DNA from: Ophiura sarsii | Taxonomy: Eukaryota; Echinodermata; Ophiuroidea; Amphilepidida; Ophiuridae | DNA: 64,000 bases | Assembly: GCA_035610835.1 (NCBI GenBank) | Contig: CM069442.1 | Coordinates: 27,977,798 to 28,041,797, forward strand | Direction of reading: 5' to 3' | Shown: positions 1 to 11,200 of the stretch, one piece after another | Layout of the letters: each line of letters begins with the position of its first letter | Numbering within the stretch: the stretch's first letter is position 1 | Made by a program: the position numbers and the translations under genes | Notes under the pieces: generated by a model | Seen by the model: the letters and a program-made list of their open reading frames with translations, nothing else | Told to the model about the DNA's origin: nothing | Databases searched by the model: none

Positions 1-91
1 TTTACCAACCCACAGTGTTTACAATAGACAATATAACAAACAAATAATAACAACCACCGGCGAATGTCCCAACGAAAAATAAGCAAGGACA

Positions 92-163
92 TTCACCGGC
101 GGGGATTTGAACCCCGGTCTCCCGATCTCTAGACGGGCGCCTTAACCACTAGGCCACCGATAA
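92..163 (-). tRNA. tRNA-like gene, class I, apparent anticodon AGA (copy 1)
   Basis: On the minus strand a 72-nt cloverleaf can be folded. It has a 7-bp acceptor stem (TTATCGG with CCGGTGA, two G-U pairs), U8-G9, a D arm GCCT/AGGC, an anticodon stem CCCGT/TCGGG with a U-U mismatch next to the loop, and the loop CTAGAGA. The variable loop is 4 nt, and the T arm CGGGG/CCCCG has the loop TTCAAAT. The A box (TGGCCTAGTGG) and B box (GGTTCAAATCC) are good Pol III promoter matches. CCA is not encoded, as usual in eukaryotes. A TTTTT Pol III stop lies at 79-75, about 13 nt past the 3' end. The AGA anticodon would read the Ser codon UCU, but the short variable loop is not that of a serine tRNA. The D arm resembles tRNA-Glu. 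It may be a functional unusual tRNA or a recently amplified tRNA pseudogene. Confidence 0.8.
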
Positions 164-445
164 CTTGCTGATAAACGGCAATTAGAATCAGTGCTAAGTG
201 AATAAGCGACGGGGTTATACAATACACACAGCACGATAACATGAGACATTTGGCCAAACACAGTAGGGATCACAAACGTGATGACAAGAGGAAACTGAAT
301 AAATAAATCATATAATAATGTTTTATATCATATATATAATATAATATAAAGCAGTTTACCAACCCACAGTGTTTACAATAGACAATATAACAAACAAATA
401 ATAACAACCACCGGCGAATGTCCCAACGAAAAATAAGCAAAGCCA

Positions 446-517
446 TTCACCGGCGGGGATTTGAACCCCGGTCTCCCGATCTCTAGACGGGCGCCTTAAC
501 CACTAGGCCACCGATAA
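446..517 (-). tRNA. tRNA-like gene, class I, apparent anticodon AGA (copy 2)
   Basis: Identical in the 72-nt body to the copy at 92-163. The flank just 3' of the gene differs (GGCTTT instead of GTCCTT), which breaks the trailer inverted repeat seen in the other units. The Pol III TTTTT stop is at 433-429. Confidence 0.8.
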
Positions 518-799
518 CTTGCTGATAAACGGCAATTAGAATCAGTGCTAAGTGAATAAGCGACTGGGTTATACAATACACACAGCACGATAACATGAGA
601 CATTTGGCCAAACACAGTAGGGATCACAAACGTGATGACAAGAGGAAACTGAATAAATAAATCATATAATAATGTTTTATATCATATATATAATATAATA
701 TAAAGCAGTTTACCAACCCACAGTGTTTACAATAGACAATATAACAAACAAATAATAACAACCACCGGCGAATGTCCCAACGAAAAATAAGCAAGGACA

Positions 800-871
800 T
801 TCACCGGCGGGGATTTGAACCCCGGTCTCCCGATCTCTAGACGGGCGCCTTAACCACTAGGCCACCGATAA
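800..871 (-). tRNA. tRNA-like gene, class I, apparent anticodon AGA (copy 3)
   Basis: Identical in the 72-nt body to the first two copies, with the trailer inverted repeat intact and the TTTTT stop at 787-783. The unit upstream of it lacks one G of the spacer. Confidence 0.8.
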
Positions 872-1152
872 CTTGCTGATAAACGGCAATTAGAATCAGT
901 GCTAAGTGAATAAGCGACGGGTTATACAATACACACAGCACGATAACATGAGACATTTGGCCAAACACAGTAGGGATCACAAACGTGATGACAAGAGGAA
1001 ACTGAATAAATAAATCATATAATAATGTTTTATATCATATATATAATATAATATAAAGCAGTTTACCAACCCACAGTGTTTACAATAGACAATATAACAA
1101 ACAAATAATAACAACCACCGGCGAATGTCCCAACGAAAAATAAGCAAGGACA

Positions 1153-1183
1153 TTCACCGGCGGGGATTTGAACCCCGGTCTCC
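1153..1183 (-). pseudogene. Truncated tRNA copy (T arm and 3' acceptor only)
   Basis: Only the T arm, the 3' acceptor strand and part of the variable loop remain. At 1184 the sequence changes to unrelated DNA, so the A box and anticodon are missing. This marks the right end of the array. Confidence 0.9.
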
Positions 1184-1312
1184 TCCAATTGGTTATCCGT
1201 ACATGGTGTATTTCTTCCAATAAACAGCTTCATCATATGAAAAAGTAATTATACATATGTGATGCAGCATATCGAAAAGGGGGGACTTTGCAGGTGATGT
1301 CAATTTTGAGTT

Positions 1313-1339
1313 TATTATAATAATAATAATAATAATAAT
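1313..1339. repeat. (TAA)n microsatellite
   Basis: Nine uninterrupted TAA/ATA units. Confidence 0.95.
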
Positions 1340-3112
1340 GACGTATTTATATCCAAAACGTGAGTCCCTGGGCGCTTTACAAGCAAAACTACAATAAAAA
1401 GGAAAAGATCAATAACTATTAATAATTATGTGTGCTCTCAGAGTCTTTTCTAAGCTTAAAATGACACCAAATTTATCAAGGCATTCAGATTTTACGAGTG
1501 AAAATGACTCCTAAATTCTTATTATTGTTTTTATTTTACTCTATCCGTTTTCATCTATATCTTGAAAAACACACAGCTGCAACATCCCCTTTTGATGTGC
1601 TGCATCATATTAAAACCTTTGTTATTTAATTGTAAAAAACAATTGGTATTTGTTGTTCTATTTCTAATACATTCCAGCATCATTGCAAATCGAAAGATTA
1701 GTTTGAAAGACCCATTTGTTGACCTTGTAATGAATGATGGATGCCTCATGAAACAGAGTTGTTTTCTAGACGTAATTATTATCGGATCAATTCCGAACTC
1801 GTCAATCGTAACTAAATTTAATAGCCATATGACGTCATTTAATGTTCTTGGGGTTCATCGTTCAGAGTCGTCTACGATGTATGCCGTTCTTTTAAAAATT
1901 CAAACACGCAATGGTCCGTAGAGGCATTCGTTGGAGTGAGGTATCTGTAATTATATGGCACTGAGTGAAATTATAGGATTTTTGGATTAGAAGCGAATAT
2001 TACCAGAATTGAAATGAATATGTAATGTATTAAACGTGGGTAGATGGGTTGAGTGTGTTAGTTATAGAGAGAGGACGATCTTGAAGCTGAAATTTAGGAA
2101 GTACAAGGTCACATCAGATTGGATTAGATCAATAACTTTGAGTTTGTATAATTTTGGTTCACACTCGCATTACACAGTGTACACTTAAAGGTAGATGTTC
2201 TGATTGTGGGCCCAATTTTCAACTTGATGTTTTTTTAATTTTACATAGAAGGTCATCCTTAAATTTGTCACATTCCAAAGTTTGAGTTGCATTAAATGGT
2301 TCTTTTATTAGAAGCACAAGGTCACAAAGCATTTGCCGATTGAGTAGTGCACAAACTGGATGGTGGTTAACCACCTTTGGCAGTAATTCACCACATTTTA
2401 GCCTATAATTTCCAAATGAAACATTTCTGGCCCCTAAGATTTTATAGACATAATGAGAAAACTATGGGGATTCTTCTGATATCAAAAAATCATAGCCCCA
2501 AAAAAGTGATCAGAACATGCACCTTTAATTTCAGTTCGCCGCAAAGTGTTGACCGTAAAATTTGAAGGTACTGGTTAGAATTGGATTGTATAATTCTGTT
2601 TCACACTTGCATTATTCGTTTATCAGTTCACCACCAAAATGTTGACCTGGAAAGAAAAAAAAAGATTTCCAGTTTAGGATTGGATTGATAACCGCGCTTG
2701 TATAATTTACATTCATACTTGCATAATTTAAGTTCATGCTGTTATAGCTTTGGCTTACCAACTGCAAAATACTACTAGGATTTAGTTAAAGGTCAAAACT
2801 GATTTTTGTTTGTTGATTTTTTATATGAAGAAGAAAAGTAGCAACTGCAAAATTGCAGACCGATAACATTTGCGTTAGATTAAAATCTCTTGCTAAGTCC
2901 AGTCCGTGGGGACAACCAGTTTAATTTTGTCCATTTCAAATGCTGGCTAAAAGTGTGACGTCATCTAGACATGGCTTACTGCAGACTTCAGTATATGGAT
3001 TAATCTAGAAAAAAACCCTGATTGTTATAAACATTCACTGCTAGTTCAATCACACTAATGTGCAAAAGACATTCAAAATGTTCTACTACCACCCTTATAA
3101 CATTAATAATTT

Positions 3113-3610
3113 AAATGAAGACTGATACATTTTTTTGAATAACCCCATCGTAAGCAAAGATCATTGAACATTTAGATCGGTCTCCTGATGAACATTTTGA
3201 ATAATCATTGTAAAGGTCATAAGCCATTTTGATGGATCCGTGATAAACTTTTTGAACACCCTCTGTAGATAAAGATCATTAATGATTTTGATGGGTCCTT
3301 GATTAAATTTTTGAATGCGTCTTTTAGAAAGAAATCATTGACGAATAAGACAGATATGCGGATGAACTTTTTGATTTACCATGGTAGAAAAAGTCATTGA
3401 CCATTTAAGATCGATCCCCTGATGTACTTTTTTGAGCGACCTGTGTAAATGAAGATTATTGATGATTTAGATGGGTTCCTCGGATTAACATTTTGATTTA
3501 CCCTGATAGATATAGATCATTGACCATTTTGATCGGTCCCTGTTGTACTTTTTGAACAACCCCTGTAGATAGGGATCATTGACCATTTAGATAAGTCCCC
3601 TGGTGACCGC
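3113..3610. repeat. Degenerate tandem repeat, about 58-62 bp period
   Basis: About eight diverged units, each with a core like GATCATTGACCATTTAGAT followed by GGTCCCTGAT, a TTTTTGAA stretch and ACCCCTGTAGATA. Cores begin near 3160, 3217, 3268, 3325, 3390, 3447, 3510 and 3568. No coding frame is maintained. Confidence 0.85.
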
Positions 3611-3896
3611 TTGTTCCTCGTTCATAATCCACATCAAATGCCATTGACATCAAAGTATGGCATTAACAGCCAGGCTAACGTAGCTTTTGCAATGCGCTAA
3701 ATACCCATACACCTGTCTGGTCGTACGTTGTGACAATTTACAAGAGTATCAAGCTGTAATAACAAAGGCTCACAAAGGGCCTATCCATTTTGTAATTCGG
3801 ACATGGCATTTAGTTTGAATAAGAGTATCGAGCCTTAATAACAAAAGCCCACAAAAGCCTGGCCGCTTTGTAATGCGGTCATGCCATTTAACATAA

Positions 3897-4128
3897 CACT
3901 TTCCACACGGCAGGCGTCTGCAGACGACATTCCAAAATGTCACATAATATTTTAAAAATGTCAACATTATTGAATTTCATTACCATATTGGGAATCACCA
4001 TGAGAAATGCATTGATATAAGTACAATCATGCCTAGTATTGGTTCAGTAATCTTTGAGATAGACTTTGAAAATTAGGAAAGGTTTTTGAAAAATCTGTTT
4101 TTATATGGTAAAACTAATGTGGAAAGTG
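3897..4128 (-). mobile_element. TTAA MITE, family 1 (piggyBac-like), copy 1
   Basis: A 232-bp element with ends CACTTTCCACACGG and its complement, reading ...ATGTGGAAAGTG at the right. The right flank is TTAA and the left is ATAA. Near the left end is the palindrome GTCTGCAGAC typical of this family. No protein is encoded. Confidence 0.85.
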
Positions 4129-4271
4129 TTAAGTAAATGCATCAAGTTGTAATAACATTTATAAGCCTTTCAGTTCTGTAGTATTGCGGACATGCCATTC
4201 TACAAGGTGGCAAGTGCTGCTCCTCTGTAATACTTAAATAGGACATATATTTATCACAATTTCTTCTCTTA

Positions 4272-4495
4272 GTGACCCATCACAACAGAACAGGCCAGTT
4301 GTCTCCAAAAATGACAAATGGGATTCAAAATTCATGTCACAAAGCTGTTTTCCAACTTTAAAATGACACCTTACTTTAATAGCTGAAATTGAACATGAAA
4401 CAAAGTTCTTTTTATTTTCATTATTTGTTATCATCTTGTTTTGATTTTTTTTCTTCTGCAAATGAGGCTTGCTGACAACTGGTCTGATGCGTCAC
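4272..4495. mobile_element. MITE with GTGACCCATCACA ends, family 7, copy 1
   Basis: The left end reads GTGACCCATCACAACAGAAC and the right end reads ACTGGTCTGATGCGTCAC. The interior matches the copy at 36848-37104, including CAGTTGTCTCC and AATTCATGT. It lies between two family 1 elements. Confidence 0.75.
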
Positions 4496-4577
4496 ATTTT
4501 ATCTGATGACGTTAGAGATTGGTACTGCACTAATGAACATGGCTGAGAATTGCTGTGTCCACAAATGCTTATTTTAA

Positions 4578-4795
4578 CACTTTCCACGCGGAAGGCATCT
4601 GCAGACCACAGTTCCAAAATGTCACAAAATGTTTCAAAAATTTCAAAATTATTGAATTTCATTACCATATTAAGAATCACCATGAGAAATGCATTAAAAT
4701 AAGTACAAACATGCCTAGTATTCATTCAGTAACCTTTGAGATAGATCTTGAAAGTTGGGAATGGTTTCTGAAAAATATGTTTTGTATAATGGTTA
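4578..4795 (-). mobile_element. TTAA MITE, family 1, copy 2, right end missing
   Basis: The left end CACTTTCCACGCGG follows TTAA at 4574-4577. The interior matches copy 1 up to about 4795, where the right inverted repeat is replaced by other sequence. It is a 3'-truncated relic. Confidence 0.8.
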
Positions 4796-5057
4796 ATCCA
4801 AAAGCTGAGTGGATTTTTTTTATTTTTAAAAATGCCAAAATCACTGTTTGGGTGCTTCAATTAACTATTATTAGACTGGAGAGTTATATTTGATATTCAA
4901 TTCACTTTTTTCAAATCCATATCATCAGGATGTGACAATGTGTGCTGAAAATGTTGTTAGTCATTTTATGTCTGGAAGGTATTTCTTCCCTGGAGGTAAG
5001 GGAGGGGAGGGGGCAGCTACATTACTCCATATAGTGAACAGCTTAAAGGTAATTTCT

Positions 5058-5083
5058 CCCCCCCCCCCCACCCCCCCCCCCCC
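5058..5083. repeat. Poly-C tract
   Basis: Two runs of 12 and 13 C separated by one A, followed by (CAC)n-like sequence. Confidence 0.95.
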
Positions 5084-6843
5084 ACACCACCACCACCCCC
5101 ATATATTTATTTTTATGCTTGCTCATTCTAAATACGTGCAAATCAAATTCTCACATCCTGTGACCAAGACGTAAAATTATACATTACAGAGTGTCTCAAA
5201 AATAATAATAGTTATTAAATCTTCCACAAATTTGTCCGATAAGTCATCAGTTTATTGACTAACTTTAGTGGAAACAATTTCTCATAGGACTAATTTATAG
5301 AAGAATAACTTGTTTATTTATACAATGTTAGAAAACAGTGCACAGCTTCATAAGTGATTCAGTTGGTGGAAACATGCTCAGTGTAGCTAAATGGTATAGA
5401 TCTGTTCCATGCCTTTCATAAGGCAAAAAAAAGAAAAACCTTATTGGTGTAACAGGCTCAACAAAGTTAAGTTTTTTTCAAAAAAAGATCTCTGTTTGAA
5501 CAAATTGAAACAGTCACTCATTGCATTGTCATTAAGATATCCTCAAGTAAAAGTCCATATAAACTGAACAATATCCCATAATTTGAAGGTCTCTAATCTG
5601 TACTTACGCTTTATTTGGAATCTCGTTTTCAGAGGAGTATCAATTTTGATTTCCGATCTCCAATTAATTTTATGTTGTTGTTTTTTGTTCAAGAAAAATA
5701 ATCAAATGTTTTTGATCAGGATATTATTTTACAGGCGGTTAGGTAATCGAAGATATAACATTTTTTTGTACTAAGGTAAAAGCAGACAGATCTAGGAAAG
5801 AAAATTTGTCTCTAATACTAAATAACGGCAACCGAAAGTGATCTCACATAGTTTTTGTGCAATTGATAAGATTGAATATGATTGAATGAAAGCCAATGCC
5901 TTTGAATGTCACTATGAGATAGATCACCACTCTGGGAATTAATGACATTTATGGCAACAAGTGAAAGTATTATGCAGGTAAGTTGATAAACATGTGTCAA
6001 ATTTTCAGAGGTTTTCTTGACTGTTGTAGCTCTAACTATTGTACGATTCCAAGGAATAATTTAATAAATTACAGAAATCAAAGTTTGGCAATAAAAAATA
6101 TAAGATATAATAACAGATATAAATAAATATAAATAAGTAAATACAATAAAAAATAATAAAAATGAAATTATAAAATCAAATCAAATCAAACATAATAACA
6201 AAACATTGTCCCTTTATGAATCTAACAACCATAAATTAAATACTACGCCAAACCAATTTGTAATTGGTATTGATACATTCTAATTTCTTAAGTCGTAGTC
6301 TGTCGTAATATTAAGCTATCATAATGTAATAATTATTGATAATCTAATGTGTCCTTGGACCACTTATCATTAAGCCTATTTTTCATGTAAATACTTGAAA
6401 ACTGGATTTCCACAAACAAAGTTCGGTGAGTCGTCCGGTTATAATTCCAAAAGCACTACATGTAGTGCTAGACCTATTTCTTGGATTTGCCTCCGGAAAA
6501 TCTGTAGTCAATCCATGTATATACGAAAATTCCTAGAATATTGCACATAGGTATGTCTTAATTTTATTTTGGTCAACATTTAAGGCAAATACTCGGATTT
6601 GTCTAAATTCCTGAAAAAGTTACTTAAAAAAATGTCCTCCCGTCTTTTCTTCCTCCTAAGCCATGTACACATACATTGCTCCTCCCCCTTTTTGATGAGT
6701 ATGATGTCCACCTTTGAACACAGGTGCCACCCCCAGGATTGATCTTTTCTTATTGTCAAAGTTCTATATATTGCAACATAATTAAAATGTCTACATAAAT
6801 GGTAGGAAAGCCAATAGCTTCCTTCCAAACCTGAAATAGATCA

Positions 6844-7183
6844 CCCGGGGGAGGGGGAGTCGGGTATAATGTTGTAATCATCCATGTGAACGAAAACCGG
6901 ATTAAGGGTGCTTTTTATCTACCACAGCGCAGGCCCGTGTTTAGGGTATCAAAATCGCTAATTTCAGAATCCGTGTTAAGGGTTGCATTGTAAAAATAAC
7001 CCAACATGGTTAGGCCTATTAAGATGAATTTACTAAAACTCTGAATCACACATTTACTTCGTCAAGCTATAACCCTTGTTATGGGTCACTTTTTCCTTCT
7101 TTGAGAATCCGTGTTAAGGGTAGTTTTTAAAAGTGGATTCACACGGATGATTACAACCTTTATACATGAGTGCCCCCTCCCGG
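6844..7183. mobile_element. MITE with CCCGGGGGAGGGGG ends and repeated interior
   Basis: The left end CCCGGGGGAGGGGGAGTC...GTTGTAATCATCC is matched, inverted, by GGATGATTACAACC...GTGCCCCCTCCCGG at the right. The interior repeats the phrase CCGTGTTAAGGGT about four times, at increasing divergence. Confidence 0.75.
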
Positions 7184-7523
7184 AATAGAGCTCAAATATC
7201 AACTGAAGGAGGGGGTGTAGTTGAACCTAAACCTGCTAAATTTAGCTTTATTTCCGACCACACAGGACATGAGTTCTCAGTTTTATTCTTTTTTACTTGT
7301 GTACTCCTATAGATCCAGATAAATCATGTTAAATTACACCATCCCCAAATTGAGAGTGTTTCAACCGGTTTCTTGTTGCATAGCTTTTAAATCGCAATAT
7401 CTTCACCGAACTTTATTACGTTCCGTAATATAACATTTTGATTGTAAACATTTAAGGTTTGTAACTGTTTAATCATACAAACATTATTTTACACTGCTTA
7501 TCATATCAATACATAAATACATA

Positions 7524-7846
7524 CACCCGGTTATACTGTACACAGCGCCCTACCTCGGGCATTAACGGTACAGTGCCCCTGAAACCTAGGGACATGAGTT
7601 TTTGTGTACACAGACCGGGATGATCCCCTACTCTTTACGAAGGAGTCTGTGACCTTTAACGTGCTCGGATTTTGCTCTTCTGATGCACGAGACCACCATT
7701 TCTACGTGACTTCTGAACCACGAGGCAATTAAGACGAAGTACCTTGCCTAAGGATACAAACATGTTGGCCGTAGCGGGGCTCGAACTCACAACCTTTGTA
7801 TCGTGAGACCTGCGATCTATCCGCTAGACCACACACGCTCTCCTTA
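7524..7846 (-). mobile_element. tRNA-related SINE
   Basis: Read on the minus strand, the 5' end (7842-7770) looks like a tRNA: A box TGGTCTAGCGGATAGA and B box GAGTTCGAGCC, with a spacer of the right size. It is followed by a body with the phrase CCTTAGGCAAGGTACTT, a motif type shared by many marine animal SINEs, and a tail of TATGTATT repeats near 7524. The head is not a good cloverleaf, so it is not a working tRNA. The assignment to a SINE superfamily is inference. Confidence 0.75.
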
Positions 7847-8061
7847 TTTATATTAGGAGAGGGGGAAAGCCCCATACTGCATAATCCAAAATTAAAGCAA
7901 AGCACCTTCCCCTTTGAGTCCTAAAGGAACTTCAGACAAATATCGTAACCTTCAGATAGTTTGCATGTAATTTTGTAGTCTTCCTACTATATAATGGTAG
8001 TAGACATGATATTTTTATGAATGTAATTTCCCATTTTTTGTCTTTTTCTTCTTTGCAACAG

Positions 8062-8283
8062 AATATCGGAAGAAAAATGACGGTCAACGGTTTTATAAAC
8101 AATTTAGAGGGGACCAACGATGGTGATAACTTCCAGAAGGAAACACTTAAAGCGTTGTATCAATCTATCAAATCCAAGCCACTTGAGTGGGCTACAGATG
8201 AGGAAGAAGATGACAAGGAAGAGCGCCCTCACACCAAACCTGGCAACGGAACAATGACGATGAAAGACAATCCATTTGTAGAG
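8062..8283 (+). CDS. PSD: PSD exon 1 of window: end of Sec7 domain and linker
   Basis: 74 codons, phase 0 at both ends. Acceptor TTCTTTGCAACAG and donor GAG|GTGAGG. It begins with NIGRKM, which in PSD proteins directly follows the conserved NTDLHG stretch of Sec7, so a preceding exon must supply that. ALYQSIKSKPLEWA is the end of the Sec7 fold. The acidic run DEEEDDKEE and NPFVE form the linker to the PH domain. Confidence 0.93.
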
Positions 8284-11200
8284 GTGAGGCAAAGAGGGCT
8301 ACTAGGGCTGGGATTTTCAGGAAATTGTACTCCCGGGACTCTATTTAATTGTTCGGACTAAAGCTTTTTCTACATGATGCATTTGTCGAGCTCTTAAGTT
8401 TTAGAAATAAGAAAAAGGAACACTGATGACTAATTTATTCATTGATGAAACTAGAACCTAAGAGCTTCAACGATGTACGCGCTATGAAGCCATTATTGTG
8501 TGCATATGTCTATGGGAACTGAGACAAATTAGAGACCAGAATTAAGGCATTTTGCAAAAGCGCAATGCATTGTGGTGGTGTCTTCAGGGGTGTACTTTCG
8601 CGACATCCTGCGAGAATCCAAATGGATTCTCGCAGAGGAATTTTGCGAGAATCCATGGATTCTCGCAAATGGATTCTCGCAGAATATTTTTGCACACTCT
8701 GGGCTGATTGTTAGGGCGCCATCTTTTGTCGAAATTGTGTTCAACGTGTTTCAACTTAAATCCGTTTTAGCGAGCATCAGTGTAAGAAAATGCACAGATT
8801 TAACAAAATAAACCCATTTCAAGTGAATCTCTACTATAAATTTGCATTAATTAAGAGTGATTTAGCCGACAATTTTTAATTTTTTATAAGTTTATTATTA
8901 TTTTGTTCGGGTTTCGGGAAGGTGATTTTTGGTCCCAGGACTAGAAATATTTGGGCGTGACTCGATTTCCCGGGACTCGCTCCCACACTTAGAGGGCACT
9001 ACACCTGAATGCAAGGGTAGCGCTGGCTCAAAAATGTCAGGGGACCAATTTAATTTTTCGGGACCCTTAAGGACTGCAGAAAAAGAAAAGAAATTATGAA
9101 GGGGTCCCAAAAACATTCACGGGGTTTTTGAGGTAAGCGAAGGATGGACAATACCAATTTGTATTTCTTAAGGTTCCATTTTTCCTTACCCATTGGTCAA
9201 TTTCGAGGTGTAACTTGATGCGTCAAACAAGAAAGTAAGGGGTCTTTAAAGCACAAAACGCATCAGATTACTACTCATTCCTAAATGCTTTAGAGGCCCT
9301 GCATATGACTTAGTTTACCAGAATCATGGCGGACTACTTATACTCTGTTCACCAAAACTATAATTCAGAAGCTAATAAAACCCATTTATTTCATGCAAGT
9401 TTACATTACTTTAAAAAATCCCCTGTCAGTTTAAAGAATAAATTGAATAGACTGTAATACACCATGATTCTGGTGAATGACGGATGCATGGTTGATTCCT
9501 TTCTGTAAAGCGGATCCATGAATATGCGCAAGACCTCTACGCACTAACTTGTCTAGATACAGATCATGCTTAATTAAATTGTATTGTTATATTTTGTTCT
9601 GTTTTATACTTGTTTAAAGTCCAGCATGATTTCCATGGATGTTCATTGCATGAAGAGCATTCAACAGGGCAAAAAGGGGGACAATGTTTGGTTTGCTCTG
9701 CCTCCCTCTTGCTCTGCCTCCCTTTTTGTAACTATAGAATGTGGGGGTGGGGTGGGGGATTCTTCTGGTACCAGACAAAACAAAGAAAACTTTACCCTAT
9801 ATTTGAATTACAAAAAATGTGTATCATTTTCTCTCAGAATTTTGACACTGTAAATTGAAAGAAAGAATTTGTACATGTATTTTTTTTCACAATTTACCTA
9901 TTAACCCTAACGAAACTAAATGCTAAAACATACAACTCTACCATGCGCTTTCCCAGTCAATCTCCGGCCGCACTTAGGGGGCTAATATGTGCACAGTTTT
10001 TGGAAGCTTGCCCCCTTTTTAGCTCAGTTGGATAGGCCGCGGCCTGCCACCCCAGCGACCCAGGTTTGATCCCGGCGCAGACGTGCCTGTTTTTACGCCC
10101 ACATTTGACCTGTTTTTCTCCCAAAAACATGCCACTGGGGTTAGGGTTAAGAACTTGTTAAAAATATAGCCCAATGCAATATTCTTAATGATATTGCAGA
10201 ATATATGCAGGGACTCAATTCAGCAATTACCTCAAATAGGTCTCCCATAACGAATACAATAGGGCAACAAATGTTTAACTAATGATATAACTGCATTGTG
10301 TTTAATTCTGTATCTGGCACCCATCCTAAGGACTTTGCCTATAATTCCAGCACATGGCCTCTATGTAATTATGTGTATTGATTTTGATATTGCTATAGAG
10401 TTGATTGCCCCCTCATTCAGCCCAGAATAGCATTTGTGGGTTACAGGGATGGAGTAACCTAATTCTATCATCTAGCCACAGTGTAATTACTCATGTTGAC
10501 AGTCGATAAGAGATCACTACAGATAGATTGATTGCAACTGCCTACCCCCTCCCCACTGAATCTGGAATGGGTCACACGGATTCAGAGACCCAATTCTTGC
10601 ATCTTAGCCAATATGCAATTACGCATATTGATATTGCTAGACGATATAGGATGGCTTTGGGATCAGTGTAGACAGGTTGATGCCCCCACCCACCTCTCAC
10701 GTACTCCGCAATATATTTTATGGGTCACAGGGATTTAGTAACCTGATTGTAGCATTGTAGTGAATATGCAATTCAAAAAATAGAGAATTCTTTGCATACA
10801 AATCCAGAATAAGTGAAAGATGTGGCTCAGTGTGATTTAAAGATGTTTCGATTCTACACTGGTAGCTTCATCAGACTGGCAACTCTGACTCCTGCTCACT
10901 GGGTTTACCGTTACCCACCCGTTGTAGAGGCATGGGCAGGCTAACTTTATCATAGTCTACAGGCCCCTTGTTATTGTTCAGTGTTTTCTCCCTCTCCTCC
11001 TGATCCAGATGGCTTCCATTAGCCATCTAGAGATCCAAATTGGCAAAAAAGATAAGATTTTATCTCTATGCAAGCAAAAGAATCCAAGTGTACTAGCGCA
11101 ATTATGGCCAAACGCACGCGTCACGCATGCGTCATGCATGATGCACAGTGCTCTTGTTGCCTTCATGAATGCCTGCGTCCTTCTGTATTCATTCGCTGCT

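Larger units (their letters stand above)
1..1183. repeat. Tandem array of 354-bp units carrying tRNA-like genes
   Basis: The same sequence restarts at 1, 355, 709 and 1062, giving periods of 354, 354 and 353 bp. The units are nearly identical: unit 2 differs just before the tRNA 3' end (AAAGCC for AAGGAC), and unit 3 lacks one G. Each unit holds a minus-strand tRNA-like gene, an inverted repeat just beyond its 3' end, and an AT-rich palindromic spacer (TTATATCATATATATAA). The fourth unit stops at about 1183, inside the tRNA, and unrelated sequence follows. The array runs off the left edge of the window, so its true copy number is unknown. Such high identity means recent amplification or homogenisation. 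Confidence 0.95.
1184..8061. other. Region without a recognisable gene, left of the first PSD exon
   Basis: It holds a (TAA)n run at 1313-1339, a tandem repeat at 3113-3610, MITEs at 3897-4128, 4272-4495, 4578-4795 and 6844-7183, poly-C tracts at 5058-5083, and a SINE at 7524-7846. It is either intergenic or, more likely in its right part, the intron preceding exon 1 of the PSD gene. The upstream Sec7 exons would have to lie before it, and I could not find an exon encoding the preceding Sec7 segment here. Open frames such as 1562-1921 (119 codons) have no recognisable domain and look random. Confidence 0.6.

Noticed and set aside
1..1183. CRISPR-like array
   Set aside because: Regular repeats are present, but the units are 354 bp with tRNA genes and no short-repeat/spacer structure; the sequence is eukaryotic.
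1562..1921. 119-codon open frame on the + strand
   Set aside because: No domain, no splice or start context, and a hydrophobic AT-rich composition; a similar frame is expected by chance in this much DNA.
1..8061. Missing upstream Sec7 exons of PSD
   Set aside because: I looked for an exon encoding the NTDLHG stretch that must precede exon 1 and saw none; probably beyond the left edge, so nothing is reported.
10845..10874. Second hammerhead-like core in the left arm of the foldback element
   Set aside because: The helix II strands no longer pair well and the ACGT/GTC part is changed, so on its own it is not a ribozyme candidate.
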